A stretch of DNA of 13,107 nucleotides from DAOVRL01 sp964459805 (GCA_964459805.1 CAYWOD010000094.1:1-13107); one strand, 5' to 3'. Shown: positions 6,839-13,107, numbered from the stretch's first letter. Numbers and translations: made by a program. Notes: a model not told the origin generated them from the sequence alone.

Positions 6839-8602
6839 ATGGGAAATTGCCTGGGTCAGGAGTTGGTTGAACGGTATGTTAGCGGGAGCTGTTCCGAGCA
6901 GGAGCGACTATCGATCGAAGTCCACATTGCCGGTTGTCGGAAGTGCCGTCGGTTGATACGGTCCGCTTGCTCAAAGGCCGGCGAGCCGGCAGGCACACCT
7001 GATCCTGCGGAAGCCGGCGATCATGAAAGAAGTGATCAGACCACTGACGCTCAGAATGAATCACTTATCAGGTCAATGCCTAATGCATCCAGTGCCACAT
7101 TCATCAAGCGTTCTAATGAGAAAGGTCCCCCCTCGACTTACGAAGGCTACCAGATACTCGAGGAGCTGCCTTTGGGCGGCCAAGCCATCGTATATAAAGC
7201 GGTTCACAAAGCCACTAAGATGAGGGTGGCCCTGAAAGTGCTGCCGCCGGGAATGTCTGTTTCGGCAAAAGCACGACACCACTTCGAGCGGGAGGTGGAA
7301 CTGGCCGCCAGCCTGGATCATCCCAACATTGTTGCTATCCGCGATAGTGGGATTTCCGAGGGACAATATTACTTTTCTATGGAATATGTCCATGGCCAGG
7401 CTTTGGATCGATATGTGAGCTCAGAGCAGCTTTCGTTCCGAGAGAAGATAGTACTCTTCACCAAGGTATGTGATGCAATGACTCACGCACATCAACGCGG
7501 TGTTATTCACCGGGACCTTAAGCCTTCCAACATTCTGGTGGATGACCGCGGCGAGCCGCGTGTATTGGACTTTGGGCTGGCCAAGACGGCCACAAGCTGG
7601 ACCTCCGCCGCCGGAACTGCGGACATGCCGACAATGACCGGGCAGATAAAGGGCACCGTGGCGTATATGTCACCGGAGCAAGCTATGGGCAGGTCCGACC
7701 TGACTGATGTTCGAACCGATGTTTACTCGCTTGGCGTCATACTCTACCTGTTGCTCACAGGGAGGTTCCCATACGATGTCTCTGGCTCGGTCGCAGAAGC
7801 ATTGGACAATATTCAGAACGCAGACCCGGTCCGGCCCAGGCAGATTGTCAGCAGGTTCGACTCGGATGTCGAGGCGATCCTGATCAAGTGCCTGGCCAAG
7901 GACAGGGCCCAGCGATACCAATCTGCAGCCGGACTGCTCGGCGACCTTCAGCGTTGGCTCGAGGGCCTGCCGATTGTCGCCAAGTCCGTCAGTTCCCTGT
8001 ATGTGCTGCGTAAGATTGTCTCCCGGCATCGCAATACGGCCAAGATAGTGGGGCTGCTGACAGTGATCGTGCTTGCGTTTTCTTATGTGAGCTACTATTT
8101 GCACATGGACAGAGTAGAGGCCAAAGAATACGCAGAGACAATCAGGAGACGGTTCATTGAGGAGGCTAAGACGACGTTCGGCCTCGACCGTCAATACACT
8201 TTCTTGGCGTTCCTGGACGCCTGGCACAAAAATGACGGGCGTGCAGGATGGATCGCCGGATTACTGGGAGATGGGTCCAAGGAGAAGGCGGCGGCGGCAT
8301 TTCTGCTGAATCCTGAAGCAATACCTGAAAAGGAAGCGAGTTTCCGTCAAGGCCTTCCGGATGGGTACGGTTGGTTCGGAGATTTTGTTATAGGTGAGAG
8401 TTATCTTGAAGACGGCAACGAGAGCGAAGCTCTTGAAGCCTACGGGCGCAGCTACCAGGCCATTGGCCAATTACCGATTGATGGGCTTGGCCGTGACAAA
8501 CTGCTCAAGAGCGAGCTTAAGGCCAGGTTGTATGAGTTGAGTGTTGTCAACGAAGGGGAGCACAATGAGTCGGCTCCAGCAGTGGGAGGTAAAGAAAAAT
8601 GA
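6839..8602 (+). CDS. Membrane Ser/Thr protein kinase with N-terminal zinc-finger
   Basis: A 587-residue kinase. GGAG (6826-6829) sits 9 bases before the ATG. Residues 1-45 contain H29-x3-C33-x2-C36, the HxxxCxxC signature of zinc-binding anti-sigma (zf-HC2-like) domains. The Hanks-type kinase domain spans about 104-370 and looks catalytically complete: Gly-rich loop LGGQAIVYKA, VALK lysine K133, HRDLKPSN with D226, DFG with D244, and SPE glutamate E280. A transmembrane helix lies at about 401-423, leaving roughly 160 C-terminal residues outside the cytoplasm, with one TPR-like stretch (YLEDGNESEALEAYGRSYQ). It would phosphorylate Ser/Thr of cytosolic targets in response to an envelope signal. 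The ECF gene upstream suggests sigma activity as the target, with the finger possibly binding the sigma factor (inference). The stop overlaps the next start by 4 bp. Confidence 0.95.
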   Translation: MGNCLGQELVERYVSGSCSEQERLSIEVHIAGCRKCRRLIRSACSKAGEPAGTPDPAEAGDHERSDQTTDAQNESLIRSMPNASSATFIKRSNEKGPPSTYEGYQILEELPLGGQAIVYKAVHKATKMRVALKVLPPGMSVSAKARHHFEREVELAASLDHPNIVAIRDSGISEGQYYFSMEYVHGQALDRYVSSEQLSFREKIVLFTKVCDAMTHAHQRGVIHRDLKPSNILVDDRGEPRVLDFGLAKTATSWTSAAGTADMPTMTGQIKGTVAYMSPEQAMGRSDLTDVRTDVYSLGVILYLLLTGRFPYDVSGSVAEALDNIQNADPVRPRQIVSRFDSDVEAILIKCLAKDRAQRYQSAAGLLGDLQRWLEGLPIVAKSVSSLYVLRKIVSRHRNTAKIVGLLTVIVLAFSYVSYYLHMDRVEAKEYAETIRRRFIEEAKTTFGLDRQYTFLAFLDAWHKNDGRAGWIAGLLGDGSKEKAAAAFLLNPEAIPEKEASFRQGLPDGYGWFGDFVIGESYLEDGNESEALEAYGRSYQAIGQLPIDGLGRDKLLKSELKARLYELSVVNEGEHNESAPAVGGKEK

Positions 8603-9405
8603 TACGCCGCTTCCACAAAAAAAGTAGATGTACGGATCCATCCGCGGGTTTCACGCTTGTAGAACTGTTGGTGGTTGTAGCGATAATTGCGGTGCTGATG
8701 GCTATTCTTATGCCGGTGCTGCGCAGTGCCAGAGACCTGGGTAAGCGGGTGCGTTGCGGGTCCAATCTCAGGAACCTTGCCATCGCATGGCGTTTGTACC
8801 TGGATGATCACGACGGACGCTTTTACCAAGGAATGCAGGCCAATGTCGATTATGGCGGGTGGAAAGGGATAAAGGGATTGTCTCCTTGTCCGCTGAACCC
8901 GTACATTGGGTTGGAGCCAACATTGGAGAGTCCGAACAGTGCTAAAGTATTCTTCTGTCCCGCGGACCGAGGTGGAATACCAGGGCTTTTTTGGGCAGAG
9001 AAGACATATCACGCATTCGGGACGAGCTACCAGACGAACATCTTCTTGATCGGTCAGAATGCTTGTGGCACCTTTAGTGCGGGGACGGCGGTTCTGGACA
9101 AGGAAATTAATAAATGGCTGCCTACCGTCCACCGTGATCAAGGGTTAGTAAACCCCGCTCGCCTGTTGCTGATGGGTGATTTTGGCTGGATTAACCAATG
9201 GATGCCAAAGCCTCATCTCTACGAGGAATTGAAGAAAATGGCGGAATGGCACAACAAGCCGGATTGTCATAACCTGGCTTTCCTGGACGGGCATGTTCAG
9301 TTTCTGAACATTCGCAAAGGCTACTACGTTACGGACGAATATTGTGTGCTGCCGTTTAAGGACCTTTGCGCTTTGGCTCTTGAGGTTCAGGGGCCGCCCG
9401 AATAA
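8599..9405 (+). CDS. Type II secretion/type IV pseudopilin-like protein, coupled to the kinase
   Basis: A 268-residue protein with a class III (prepilin) signal: a basic leader to G17, then FTLVELLVVVAIIAVLMAIL, with the conserved Glu5 of the mature protein at residue 22. Prepilin peptidase would cut after G17. The rest follows the planctomycete pseudopilin-like proteins (DUF1559-related): CGSNLRNLAIAWRLYLDDHDGRF, a FFCPADRGG segment, and the C-terminal HNLAFLDGHVQFL motif (H224, D230-G231). GGGAGG (8584-8589) lies 9 bases before the ATG, which overlaps the kinase stop (ATGA), so translational coupling is likely. These proteins are very numerous in planctomycetes and their function is unclear. 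Here the coupling implies partnership with the kinase, perhaps as an envelope sensor or output. No secretion ATPase or prepilin peptidase is in the window. Confidence 0.9.
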   Translation: MIRRFHKKSRCTDPSAGFTLVELLVVVAIIAVLMAILMPVLRSARDLGKRVRCGSNLRNLAIAWRLYLDDHDGRFYQGMQANVDYGGWKGIKGLSPCPLNPYIGLEPTLESPNSAKVFFCPADRGGIPGLFWAEKTYHAFGTSYQTNIFLIGQNACGTFSAGTAVLDKEINKWLPTVHRDQGLVNPARLLLMGDFGWINQWMPKPHLYEELKKMAEWHNKPDCHNLAFLDGHVQFLNIRKGYYVTDEYCVLPFKDLCALALEVQGPPE

Positions 9406-9595
9406 GGAAGCCTGAGCCGATACCACCAAATCTTCGAGGTTGACTCCTGACTAACAAGCCACGCAGTGGCTGTCGCCCCGTATGAATCACGTTACGAGGA
9501 TGCGGGAGATAGGGATCTGCAAAAGAAGGTCGATGGGCGTCACCGTGCCGACCACGGCTAAACGGAGTGGAGGGCGGGATCAGGTTATCAGGTAA

Positions 9596-10420
9596 TCAAG
9601 GGGAGCAGGTGGATTGGGTTTCGAGATTGCAGTCGAGCCAATAGACAGCCATTATGGCCAGGTCATTAAAGTTGACTTTGCAATCGTTGTTTAGATCCGC
9701 TTCAAGCTCAAGGGAACATATCGGGGCTTTGCCGGGGCCAAGGAGAACCGGGGCTTCGGGATTGGCGTCTGTGTAAACCTGGAAGCCTATTGCGCTGACT
9801 TCTGCGCGGTCATAGTCGTTGATGGGCGTTGGGACGCCGTCGGTTCCCTGGGTGTGCGGTGGTGGGTTGTCGTTAATGTTCCAGGGAATGGCGTTATCAA
9901 ATTCCAACTTCAGGGTCCGCGCTTCTCCCGGCTCCAACTGCGTCCAGGGTGACTGCCAGAACGTATCATTTCTCGGGTCGTTGGAAGGGACGCCGCTTGG
10001 GCCGGTGAAGCCCGTGTTAATGAACAGGCTGACCGACACAGGAGCGGCATCAAGGTTCTTGAGCCATAGGATGTAGCCATCAAAGTTGGAGAAATCGCCG
10101 CTTCCGTGGCTGGGCAAGATCTGTCCGTAAACCTTGGCAACCGGGTAATCGTCCTTGAGGCCGGTACTCGATGGACCAAGGCCGGAAAAATTGAACAAGA
10201 CCGTTCCGTCGAATGAGTCGGTTCGCTCGACCGCGCCACCCCAGCGAGTCTGAGAAAACTCAGTATCCAGGAGTTCGGTCTCGGGGACTGTGAAGTAGCT
10301 CGCTGCGGAGGCTCGGTCGCCTTGAGATGCGAGATCCGCCGGAAACGCCAGCCGAGAACTCGAGAAAACAAATGCAGATAGACCCACTATCGAGAGTACA
10401 AGAATTGAGTGCGCTTTCAT
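9596..10420 (-). CDS. Secreted protein with C-terminal dockerin-like EF-hand tail
   Basis: A 274-residue exported protein. The start at 10420 has a strong AAGGAGG just upstream, whereas the frame's earlier ATG at 10447 has none. A signal peptide (MKAHSILVLSIVGLSAFVF) is followed by a domain with no recognised catalytic motif, rich in aromatic beta-type segments (FDGTVLFNFSGLG, FDGYILWLKNLD, ARTLKLEFDN) that suggests a beta-sandwich. Residues 239-274 carry a single dockerin-type calcium loop: D242, N244, D246, K248 and D253, then a LAIMAVYWLDCN helix. Planctomycetes carry many such tails ('DLNxDCKVNxxDxAIMAxxWL'). They may mediate attachment to cohesin-like or surface partners, but full dockerins have two such loops. 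The function of the main domain is unknown; carbohydrate or matrix binding is a guess. Confidence 0.85.
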   Translation of the reverse strand: MKAHSILVLSIVGLSAFVFSSSRLAFPADLASQGDRASAASYFTVPETELLDTEFSQTRWGGAVERTDSFDGTVLFNFSGLGPSSTGLKDDYPVAKVYGQILPSHGSGDFSNFDGYILWLKNLDAAPVSVSLFINTGFTGPSGVPSNDPRNDTFWQSPWTQLEPGEARTLKLEFDNAIPWNINDNPPPHTQGTDGVPTPINDYDRAEVSAIGFQVYTDANPEAPVLLGPGKAPICSLELEADLNNDCKVNFNDLAIMAVYWLDCNLETQSTCSP

Positions 10421-10466
10421 CTTTGCTCCTCCTTCGGAAAATTTCAAATCAACCAGAGCTATTATG

Positions 10467-10494
10467 ATTATACAGTTTTTGAACTATGAGTCAA
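10467..10494 (-). promoter_or_regulatory. Sigma70 promoter of the dockerin-tail protein gene
   Basis: On the minus strand TTGACT (10494-10489), a 16-base spacer and a perfect TATAAT (10472-10467). The transcript would begin about 40 bases before the ATG at 10420. Confidence 0.7.
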
Positions 10495-10736
10495 GGAATA
10501 ATTTGGCAGCTTCAGCAACTTGTAAATATGATATTCTAACTGTTTTTTGCAAACTCGGGACACTCACCTACCCGCGAGGCCGGAATGATGTGTGGAACTG
10601 CTGAAAATCGGGTTCTCGAATGGAGGCCAACAGTGGATGTATGCCAAAACAATAACAAAAAGTGGCTTCTTCACACAAATATGTCGCTTCTCTTGTGTTT
10701 TTTGCGACATGGGATGCTGAACCTGCCGGGAAGTTG

Positions 10737-10764
10737 TTGACAATAGATGAAATCTTGGTATTAT
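10737..10764 (+). promoter_or_regulatory. Sigma70 promoter of the tandem-repeat secreted protein gene
   Basis: A consensus TTGACA (10737-10742), a 16-base spacer and TATTAT (10759-10764). The leader to the ATG at 10865 would be about 95 bases. Confidence 0.65.
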
Positions 10765-10864
10765 AGAGCTTGAAGTGTATATGGGAAATCCCGGATAATG
10801 GTTTCGAAACAGCCGCGAAAGCAGTTCGCTCGGCGCCGGCATTCGGCATGAAACGGAGCAAGAG

Positions 10865-11542
10865 ATGAAGCAAATGACAAAGCAGCTCATAATGGTGGCG
10901 ACTGTCCTGTTGTCGGTCACCGTCCTGTCGTTTGGCATCAGGCAGGTCCGCCTCAGCGCCCATCGGGCCCGCAACGCCGCAAGCGCCGGGGCAGTCCGCG
11001 GTTCGGCCCCGGCTTCGAAGGCCGGCGCCTCCGGACAACGCTCGGTTGACATGCATGCCGACGATCGCGCCGCACCCGAGCAGGACCTCTATGCCTTGGC
11101 CGAACAGGACTATCAAGACGGCGACACAGACCGATTCGACGCCGCAGGCGACCCACAGCATGCCGGCGACTCCGATCCGGCGGTGGCTTCGGCCGATCAT
11201 TCCAACGCCTACGAGCGCTCGGGTAAACATGCCGATGTCGTTTCTATGGACAAATCGTTCAAGGCAGACTACTCCAAGTTCAAGGGCGACTATGCCAAGT
11301 CCAAGGGCGACTATGCCAAGTCCACCGGCTCCAAAGGCTTACAGAAAATATCCCTCGGTGAATACGAGAATCTCTACATCACCGACAACGGCGAGCACTG
11401 GTATGTCACCCAACAGCCCGACGGCACCACCACCAAGATGCAACTCCAGGAAATTGACGGTCAGCTCCAGCCCGTCGGCAAAGCCAACGCGTACCCCTCC
11501 CAAAACGGCAAGGGCAAATCCGAAGCCCCCCAGCCCAAATGA
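10865..11542 (+). CDS. Secreted or membrane-anchored protein with 7-residue tandem repeats, function unknown
   Basis: I do not recognise this 225-residue protein. GGAG (10855-10858) lies 6 bases before the ATG. Residues 5-25 form a hydrophobic export or anchor helix (KQLIMVATVLLSVTVLSFG). Next comes a low-complexity Ala/Asp/Ser-rich region (about 30-130) with many acidic residues. Three heptads DYxKxxG follow at 135-155 (DYSKFKG, DYAKSKG, DYAKSTG). A small, more structured C-terminal module (about 158-205) contains YENLYITDNGEHWYVTQQ, which may be a beta-hairpin or short beta-sheet. The tail is Pro/Lys/Gly-rich. GC content is clearly higher than in flanking DNA. The order (anchor, disordered stalk, repeat, small folded module) suggests an envelope or extracellular protein. 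Function cannot be assigned. Confidence 0.8.
   Translation: MKQMTKQLIMVATVLLSVTVLSFGIRQVRLSAHRARNAASAGAVRGSAPASKAGASGQRSVDMHADDRAAPEQDLYALAEQDYQDGDTDRFDAAGDPQHAGDSDPAVASADHSNAYERSGKHADVVSMDKSFKADYSKFKGDYAKSKGDYAKSTGSKGLQKISLGEYENLYITDNGEHWYVTQQPDGTTTKMQLQEIDGQLQPVGKANAYPSQNGKGKSEAPQPK
11267..11329 (+). repeat. Three tandem 21-bp units inside the secreted protein gene
   Basis: Units at 11267-11287, 11288-11308 and 11309-11329 encode DYSKFKG, DYAKSKG and DYAKSTG. Units 2 and 3 are almost identical at the DNA level, which points to recent duplication or slippage and a length-variable locus. Confidence 0.9.
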
Positions 11543-11570
11543 TATTCACGCCTTCGGCGGCCAAACGCGC

Positions 11571-12104
11571 CTATGCCCGTGTAAATCTTTTTTGCTGATA
11601 GACCAAACCTGATCGCCCGTTATAGAAATATAGTGACTTCTCATGAATTTTTGCCTTGGCGCTCACAGACCCTTCCAGAATCGCCTTCGGCGAGACTGTT
11701 TTGATGTCATCACCCCCCAGCCGAAGCCAGATATGTGACAGCGTTGCATCCCCCCGCCTGAATGAATCTAACTTCGGAGGCTGGGCTGATGAAGAGATCA
11801 AAACACCCCGCAAACCGCCTCCCCTATCGCCCGCAAAAAATCCAATCCACAATATATGACAATAACAACAAAATACGTGACTGGCCATAGTTTCAAGCTG
11901 CTTCAAGCCTACGTCTGGCGGTGTTGGCAATACCACCCGCTCGAAGTAGTCACACCGCTTCCCTTCTTCCACGGAGCAAGTATCAGCAAATAGACAACCC
12001 CTGTAGTGGTGGTCGTAATTCGCACATCCAGACATACCTACTTTCGGGTCACTATTACCCTTTAAGAATGCAATAAGAGCGACTGTTCTTTTTCTTCTCA
12101 CCAT
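11571..12104 (-). CDS. Cys-rich VLP-like protein (main frame, possibly frameshifted from 12055-12183)
   Basis: A 177-residue frame whose N-terminal part resembles the Cys-rich VLP domain. It has CANYD at 27-31, then Cys at 37, 43 and 51, then YFERVVLP, with spacing C-x9-C-x5-C-x7-C and the terminal VLP that names the family. The domain probably binds a metal; its role is unknown and relatives often sit on mobile elements. An ATG at 12104 has AAAGGA about 7 bases upstream, but its first 50 bases overlap the 42-codon frame at 12055-12183. Residues 80-177 match nothing I know, although codons near the end look plausible (GDDIKTVSPKAILEGSVSAK). The likely alternative is that the native protein starts at 12183 and enters this frame by a +1 shift or through an indel. 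It converges on the gene ending at 11542 with a 28-base gap. Confidence 0.55.
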   Translation of the reverse strand: MVRRKRTVALIAFLKGNSDPKVGMSGCANYDHHYRGCLFADTCSVEEGKRCDYFERVVLPTPPDVGLKQLETMASHVFCCYCHILWIGFFAGDRGGGLRGVLISSSAQPPKLDSFRRGDATLSHIWLRLGGDDIKTVSPKAILEGSVSAKAKIHEKSLYFYNGRSGLVYQQKRFTRA

Positions 12105-12183
12105 TACTCTTTCCTTTCTTTGAATTTTTGTTTAGTGCCTCCACTTGCTTCTTAGTCAGACCTTTAATCCTCGCAAATAGCAT
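12055..12183 (-). CDS. Lys-rich 42-residue frame upstream of and overlapping the VLP-like gene
   Basis: ATG at 12183 is preceded by a strong AAGGGGG four to five bases away, better than the downstream start at 12104. The product opens MLFARIKGLTKKQVEALNKN, continues with a Lys/Ser/Gly-rich run, and ends SRSYCILKG. It stops with TAA at 12055-12057 inside the VLP-like gene. The 'LTKKQxxxLNK' opening is like the N-terminus of longer single-chain relatives that carry the CANYD...VLP domain further on, as I recall them. The two frames may therefore be one gene split by a +1 frameshift. The junction reads GGG-T-AAT, where a +1 slip at the GGG before the stop would join them. A possible weak promoter (TTGCTT, 16 bases, TATATT) lies just upstream on the minus strand. 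Confidence 0.5.
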   Translation of the reverse strand: MLFARIKGLTKKQVEALNKNSKKGKSNGEKKKNSRSYCILKG

Positions 12184-12536
12184 TTTTCCCCCTTAAACCA
12201 AATATAACTTCCGCTATACTCTAAGCAATTTACACAACCTTTTTGGTGATTTCTTACAAACTTCCCCAGGATTTATTTTGTCAAACTCATAAATTTTTGC
12301 ACAAGGTCCGAAACAAACGCCACTATATTGGACCATCCGATATTTGCGCTCTCTTTAGTTATTTTGTATGGTTTTATTGGAACCACAACTCCGGCTCTGA
12401 CGTTACGACTGTTGACCTGCTTAACTACAGCAGGAAAAAAGCCGATATATGGATGCGGGAAATACCCTCCTTTTATTGGAGGAGCCAGTTTTTCTTAGAG
12501 GAAAATCAAAATGAGTGATACCCAAAGGATTACATG
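12184..12536. other. Intergenic region between the VLP-like and membrane-protein genes
   Basis: About 350 bases of lower-GC DNA. A 91-codon plus-strand frame starting at TTG 12243 has no ribosome site and an implausible composition, so it is not called. Small hairpins are visible: CTGCT/AGCAG (about 12418-12434) and CCTCC-TTTTATT-GGAGG (12466-12482) followed by a short T-run. No confident plus-strand promoter was found for the membrane protein. Confidence 0.5.
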
Positions 12537-12537
12537 A
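12511..12537 (+). CDS. Eight-codon mini-ORF coupled to the membrane protein gene
   Basis: ATG at 12511 has an excellent GAGGA (12498-12502) 8 bases upstream and encodes MSDTQRIT, stopping at TGA 12535-12537. That stop overlaps the first ATG of the membrane-protein frame (12534) in an ATGA arrangement. It may be a leader peptide that delivers ribosomes by translational coupling, or the relic of a longer N-terminus shifted out of frame by an indel. It is not expected to be annotated as a gene. Confidence 0.35.
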   Translation: MSDTQRIT

Positions 12538-13040
12538 TGAACTCAGAGCGTGGATTCAAGAGAATTGTAACTGTCCTGGCAGTGCCTCTTAGTATTGTTT
12601 GTGCCCTCCTGATTGTGCAAATGATTATCGACAAACATGAGCATGAAGTAGACAAAAGTAACATGCCAGGGTTTGATGTGCGGCTTATTCCAGAAAACTA
12701 CAGTGGAAACAAAATACTCTTTGAGATGATCGTCGAAGGCATTGACACAGACAGATGGCGCTACATGTCGGAACATGAAAGAATTGTCACCGTCAGAACA
12801 TACAATAAGAAAAAGCGAAAAGAATTAGAAACAAATAGGTTCTGGGTGCAGTTGTCCAAACCAACCTTGGTGGAATTGTGCATAGCAGGAGGTTTGGCCG
12901 GTGCTCTTGCTGGATTTTCCGGTGCGCGGCTCGTTCTATGGTTTGGTGGCTTGGCAATATGTAAACTTATTAGGTGGCTCATTCTTGGCTTCTATAATGA
13001 CGAGAGCAGCAAGCAGGTGGAAAAAATGGAAGCAAGGTGA
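12537..13040 (+). CDS. Small membrane protein, function unknown
   Basis: A 167-residue protein I cannot name. Two adjacent ATGs (12534 and 12537) are possible. AAAGGA (12524-12529) is 7 bases from the second and only 4 from the first, so 12537 is preferred. One transmembrane helix lies at about 10-30 (VTVLAVPLSIVCALLIVQMI). A polar, charged loop of about 75 residues follows (WRYMSEHERIVTVR, KKKRKELE). Two more hydrophobic segments lie at about 111-128 (Gly/Ala-rich, GGLAGALAGFSGA) and 131-150 (LVLWFGGLAICKLIRWLIL), ending in a short charged tail. The Gly-rich helix followed by 'LIRWLILGF' resembles small planctomycete inner-membrane proteins of unknown role. No partner gene is visible before the window ends. 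Confidence 0.75.
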   Translation: MNSERGFKRIVTVLAVPLSIVCALLIVQMIIDKHEHEVDKSNMPGFDVRLIPENYSGNKILFEMIVEGIDTDRWRYMSEHERIVTVRTYNKKKRKELETNRFWVQLSKPTLVELCIAGGLAGALAGFSGARLVLWFGGLAICKLIRWLILGFYNDESSKQVEKMEAR

Positions 13041-13107
13041 CAACCTTTGTAATGGTTCAGCGTGAAACGGACATTGTCCACTTACGGTTAAGAGAATACC
13101 TTGCCTT

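Larger units (their letters stand above)
10421..10864. other. Divergent intergenic region with two promoters and an inverted repeat
   Basis: About 440 bases between divergent secreted-protein genes. It holds a minus-strand promoter (10467-10494) and a plus-strand promoter (10737-10764). Between them lies a perfect 7-bp inverted repeat ATGTCGC/GCGACAT with a 16-base loop (10681-10710). Its middle (10564-10710) is open in more than one minus-strand frame, but nothing there has gene-like features. Confidence 0.6.

Noticed and set aside
7670..8227. 185-codon minus-strand frame
   Set aside because: It lies entirely opposite the kinase gene, whose motifs are unmistakable.
8452..9141. 229-codon minus-strand frame
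   Set aside because: It is the shadow of the kinase end and the pseudopilin-like gene.
9406..9595. Hairpins AGCCAC/GTGGCT (9457-9471) and CCGTG/CACGG (9543-9557) as terminators between convergent genes
   Set aside because: Stems are short and lack T-runs on either strand, so terminator function is not supported.
10564..11230. Minus-strand frames of 162 and 220 codons
   Set aside because: They are opposite the secreted protein gene and its promoter region, without ribosome sites or domains.
11551..11592. Possible terminator after the tandem-repeat protein gene (CACG...CGTG then a T-run)
   Set aside because: The T-run is good but the stem is only 4 bp with a poorly paired interior.
10932..11612. 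226-codon plus-strand frame overlapping the tandem-repeat protein
   Set aside because: The product is a Pro/Ser/Thr/Arg low-complexity shadow in GC-rich DNA. The 10865 frame has the signal peptide and ribosome site.
12243..12518. 91-codon plus-strand frame with a TTG start
   Set aside because: No ribosome site, aromatic-rich implausible composition, and it overlaps the well-signalled mini-ORF at 12511.
13050..13107. Resemblance of GGACA...CGGTTAAGAG at the right edge to GGACA...CCGTTAAGAG near 693-721, as insertion-sequence ends
   Set aside because: The spacing differs and only about 10 of 14 bases match in the second block, so chance is more likely.
1..13107. CRISPR array, tRNA, rRNA or known riboswitch
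   Set aside because: No regularly spaced repeats, cloverleaf-like segments or recognisable conserved RNA cores were seen by eye. A covariance-model scan was not possible.

Overview
The window reads like chromosomal DNA of a Planctomycetota bacterium, most likely a Phycisphaerae/Sedimentisphaerales-type anaerobe. This is inferred from gene content, not from a marker gene. The signs are a PEP-CTERM surface protein, a secreted protein with a dockerin-like EF-hand tail, a GFTLVELL pseudopilin-like protein with the HNxxFLDGH motif, and an ECF sigma factor beside a membrane Ser/Thr kinase with a zinc-finger N-terminus. No rRNA, tRNA or CRISPR array was recognised.

Layout. 1-92: the 3' end of a gene resembling an integrase-type transposase. 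93-931: a long leader/intergenic stretch with a sigma70-like promoter and a sigma54-like site before the PEP-CTERM gene (932-1723), which is closed by a very strong terminator (1776-1820). 1821-2485: non-coding, with a perfect 14-bp inverted repeat. 2486-2776 (minus): a Cys-rich, acid-tailed small protein. 2824-2870: a REP-like ATTCCCGC...GCGGGAAT palindrome. 3061-3141: a 26-residue arginine/lysine-rich mini-protein with a good promoter and Shine-Dalgarno site, followed by a RACo-type corrinoid-protein activator (3220-4812). 4839-5043: a decayed, possibly transposase-derived reading frame. 5177-9405: a regulatory cluster of ECF sigma factor, a 178-residue protein of unknown function, a zinc-finger/kinase/transmembrane protein, and a pseudopilin-like protein whose start overlaps the kinase stop by 4 bp. 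9596-10420 (minus): a secreted dockerin-tail protein, divergent from 10865-11542 (plus), a secreted protein with 7-residue tandem repeats. 11571-12183 (minus): a Cys-rich VLP-like protein split over two overlapping frames. 12511-13040: an 8-codon mini-ORF coupled to a small membrane protein. The last 67 bases hold no recognisable gene.

How the genes may work together. The 5177-9405 cluster is the only clear functional unit. A sigma factor and a membrane kinase carrying an HxxxCxxC finger suggest transduction of an envelope signal to transcription. The pseudopilin-like protein is probably co-translated with the kinase and may be a sensor partner or surface output. The PEP-CTERM and dockerin-tail proteins are exported surface proteins with no sorting or anchoring machinery in the window. 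The RACo-type gene is an orphan here, with no corrinoid protein or methyltransferase beside it. The pairing with the basic mini-protein may be accidental or a short operon.
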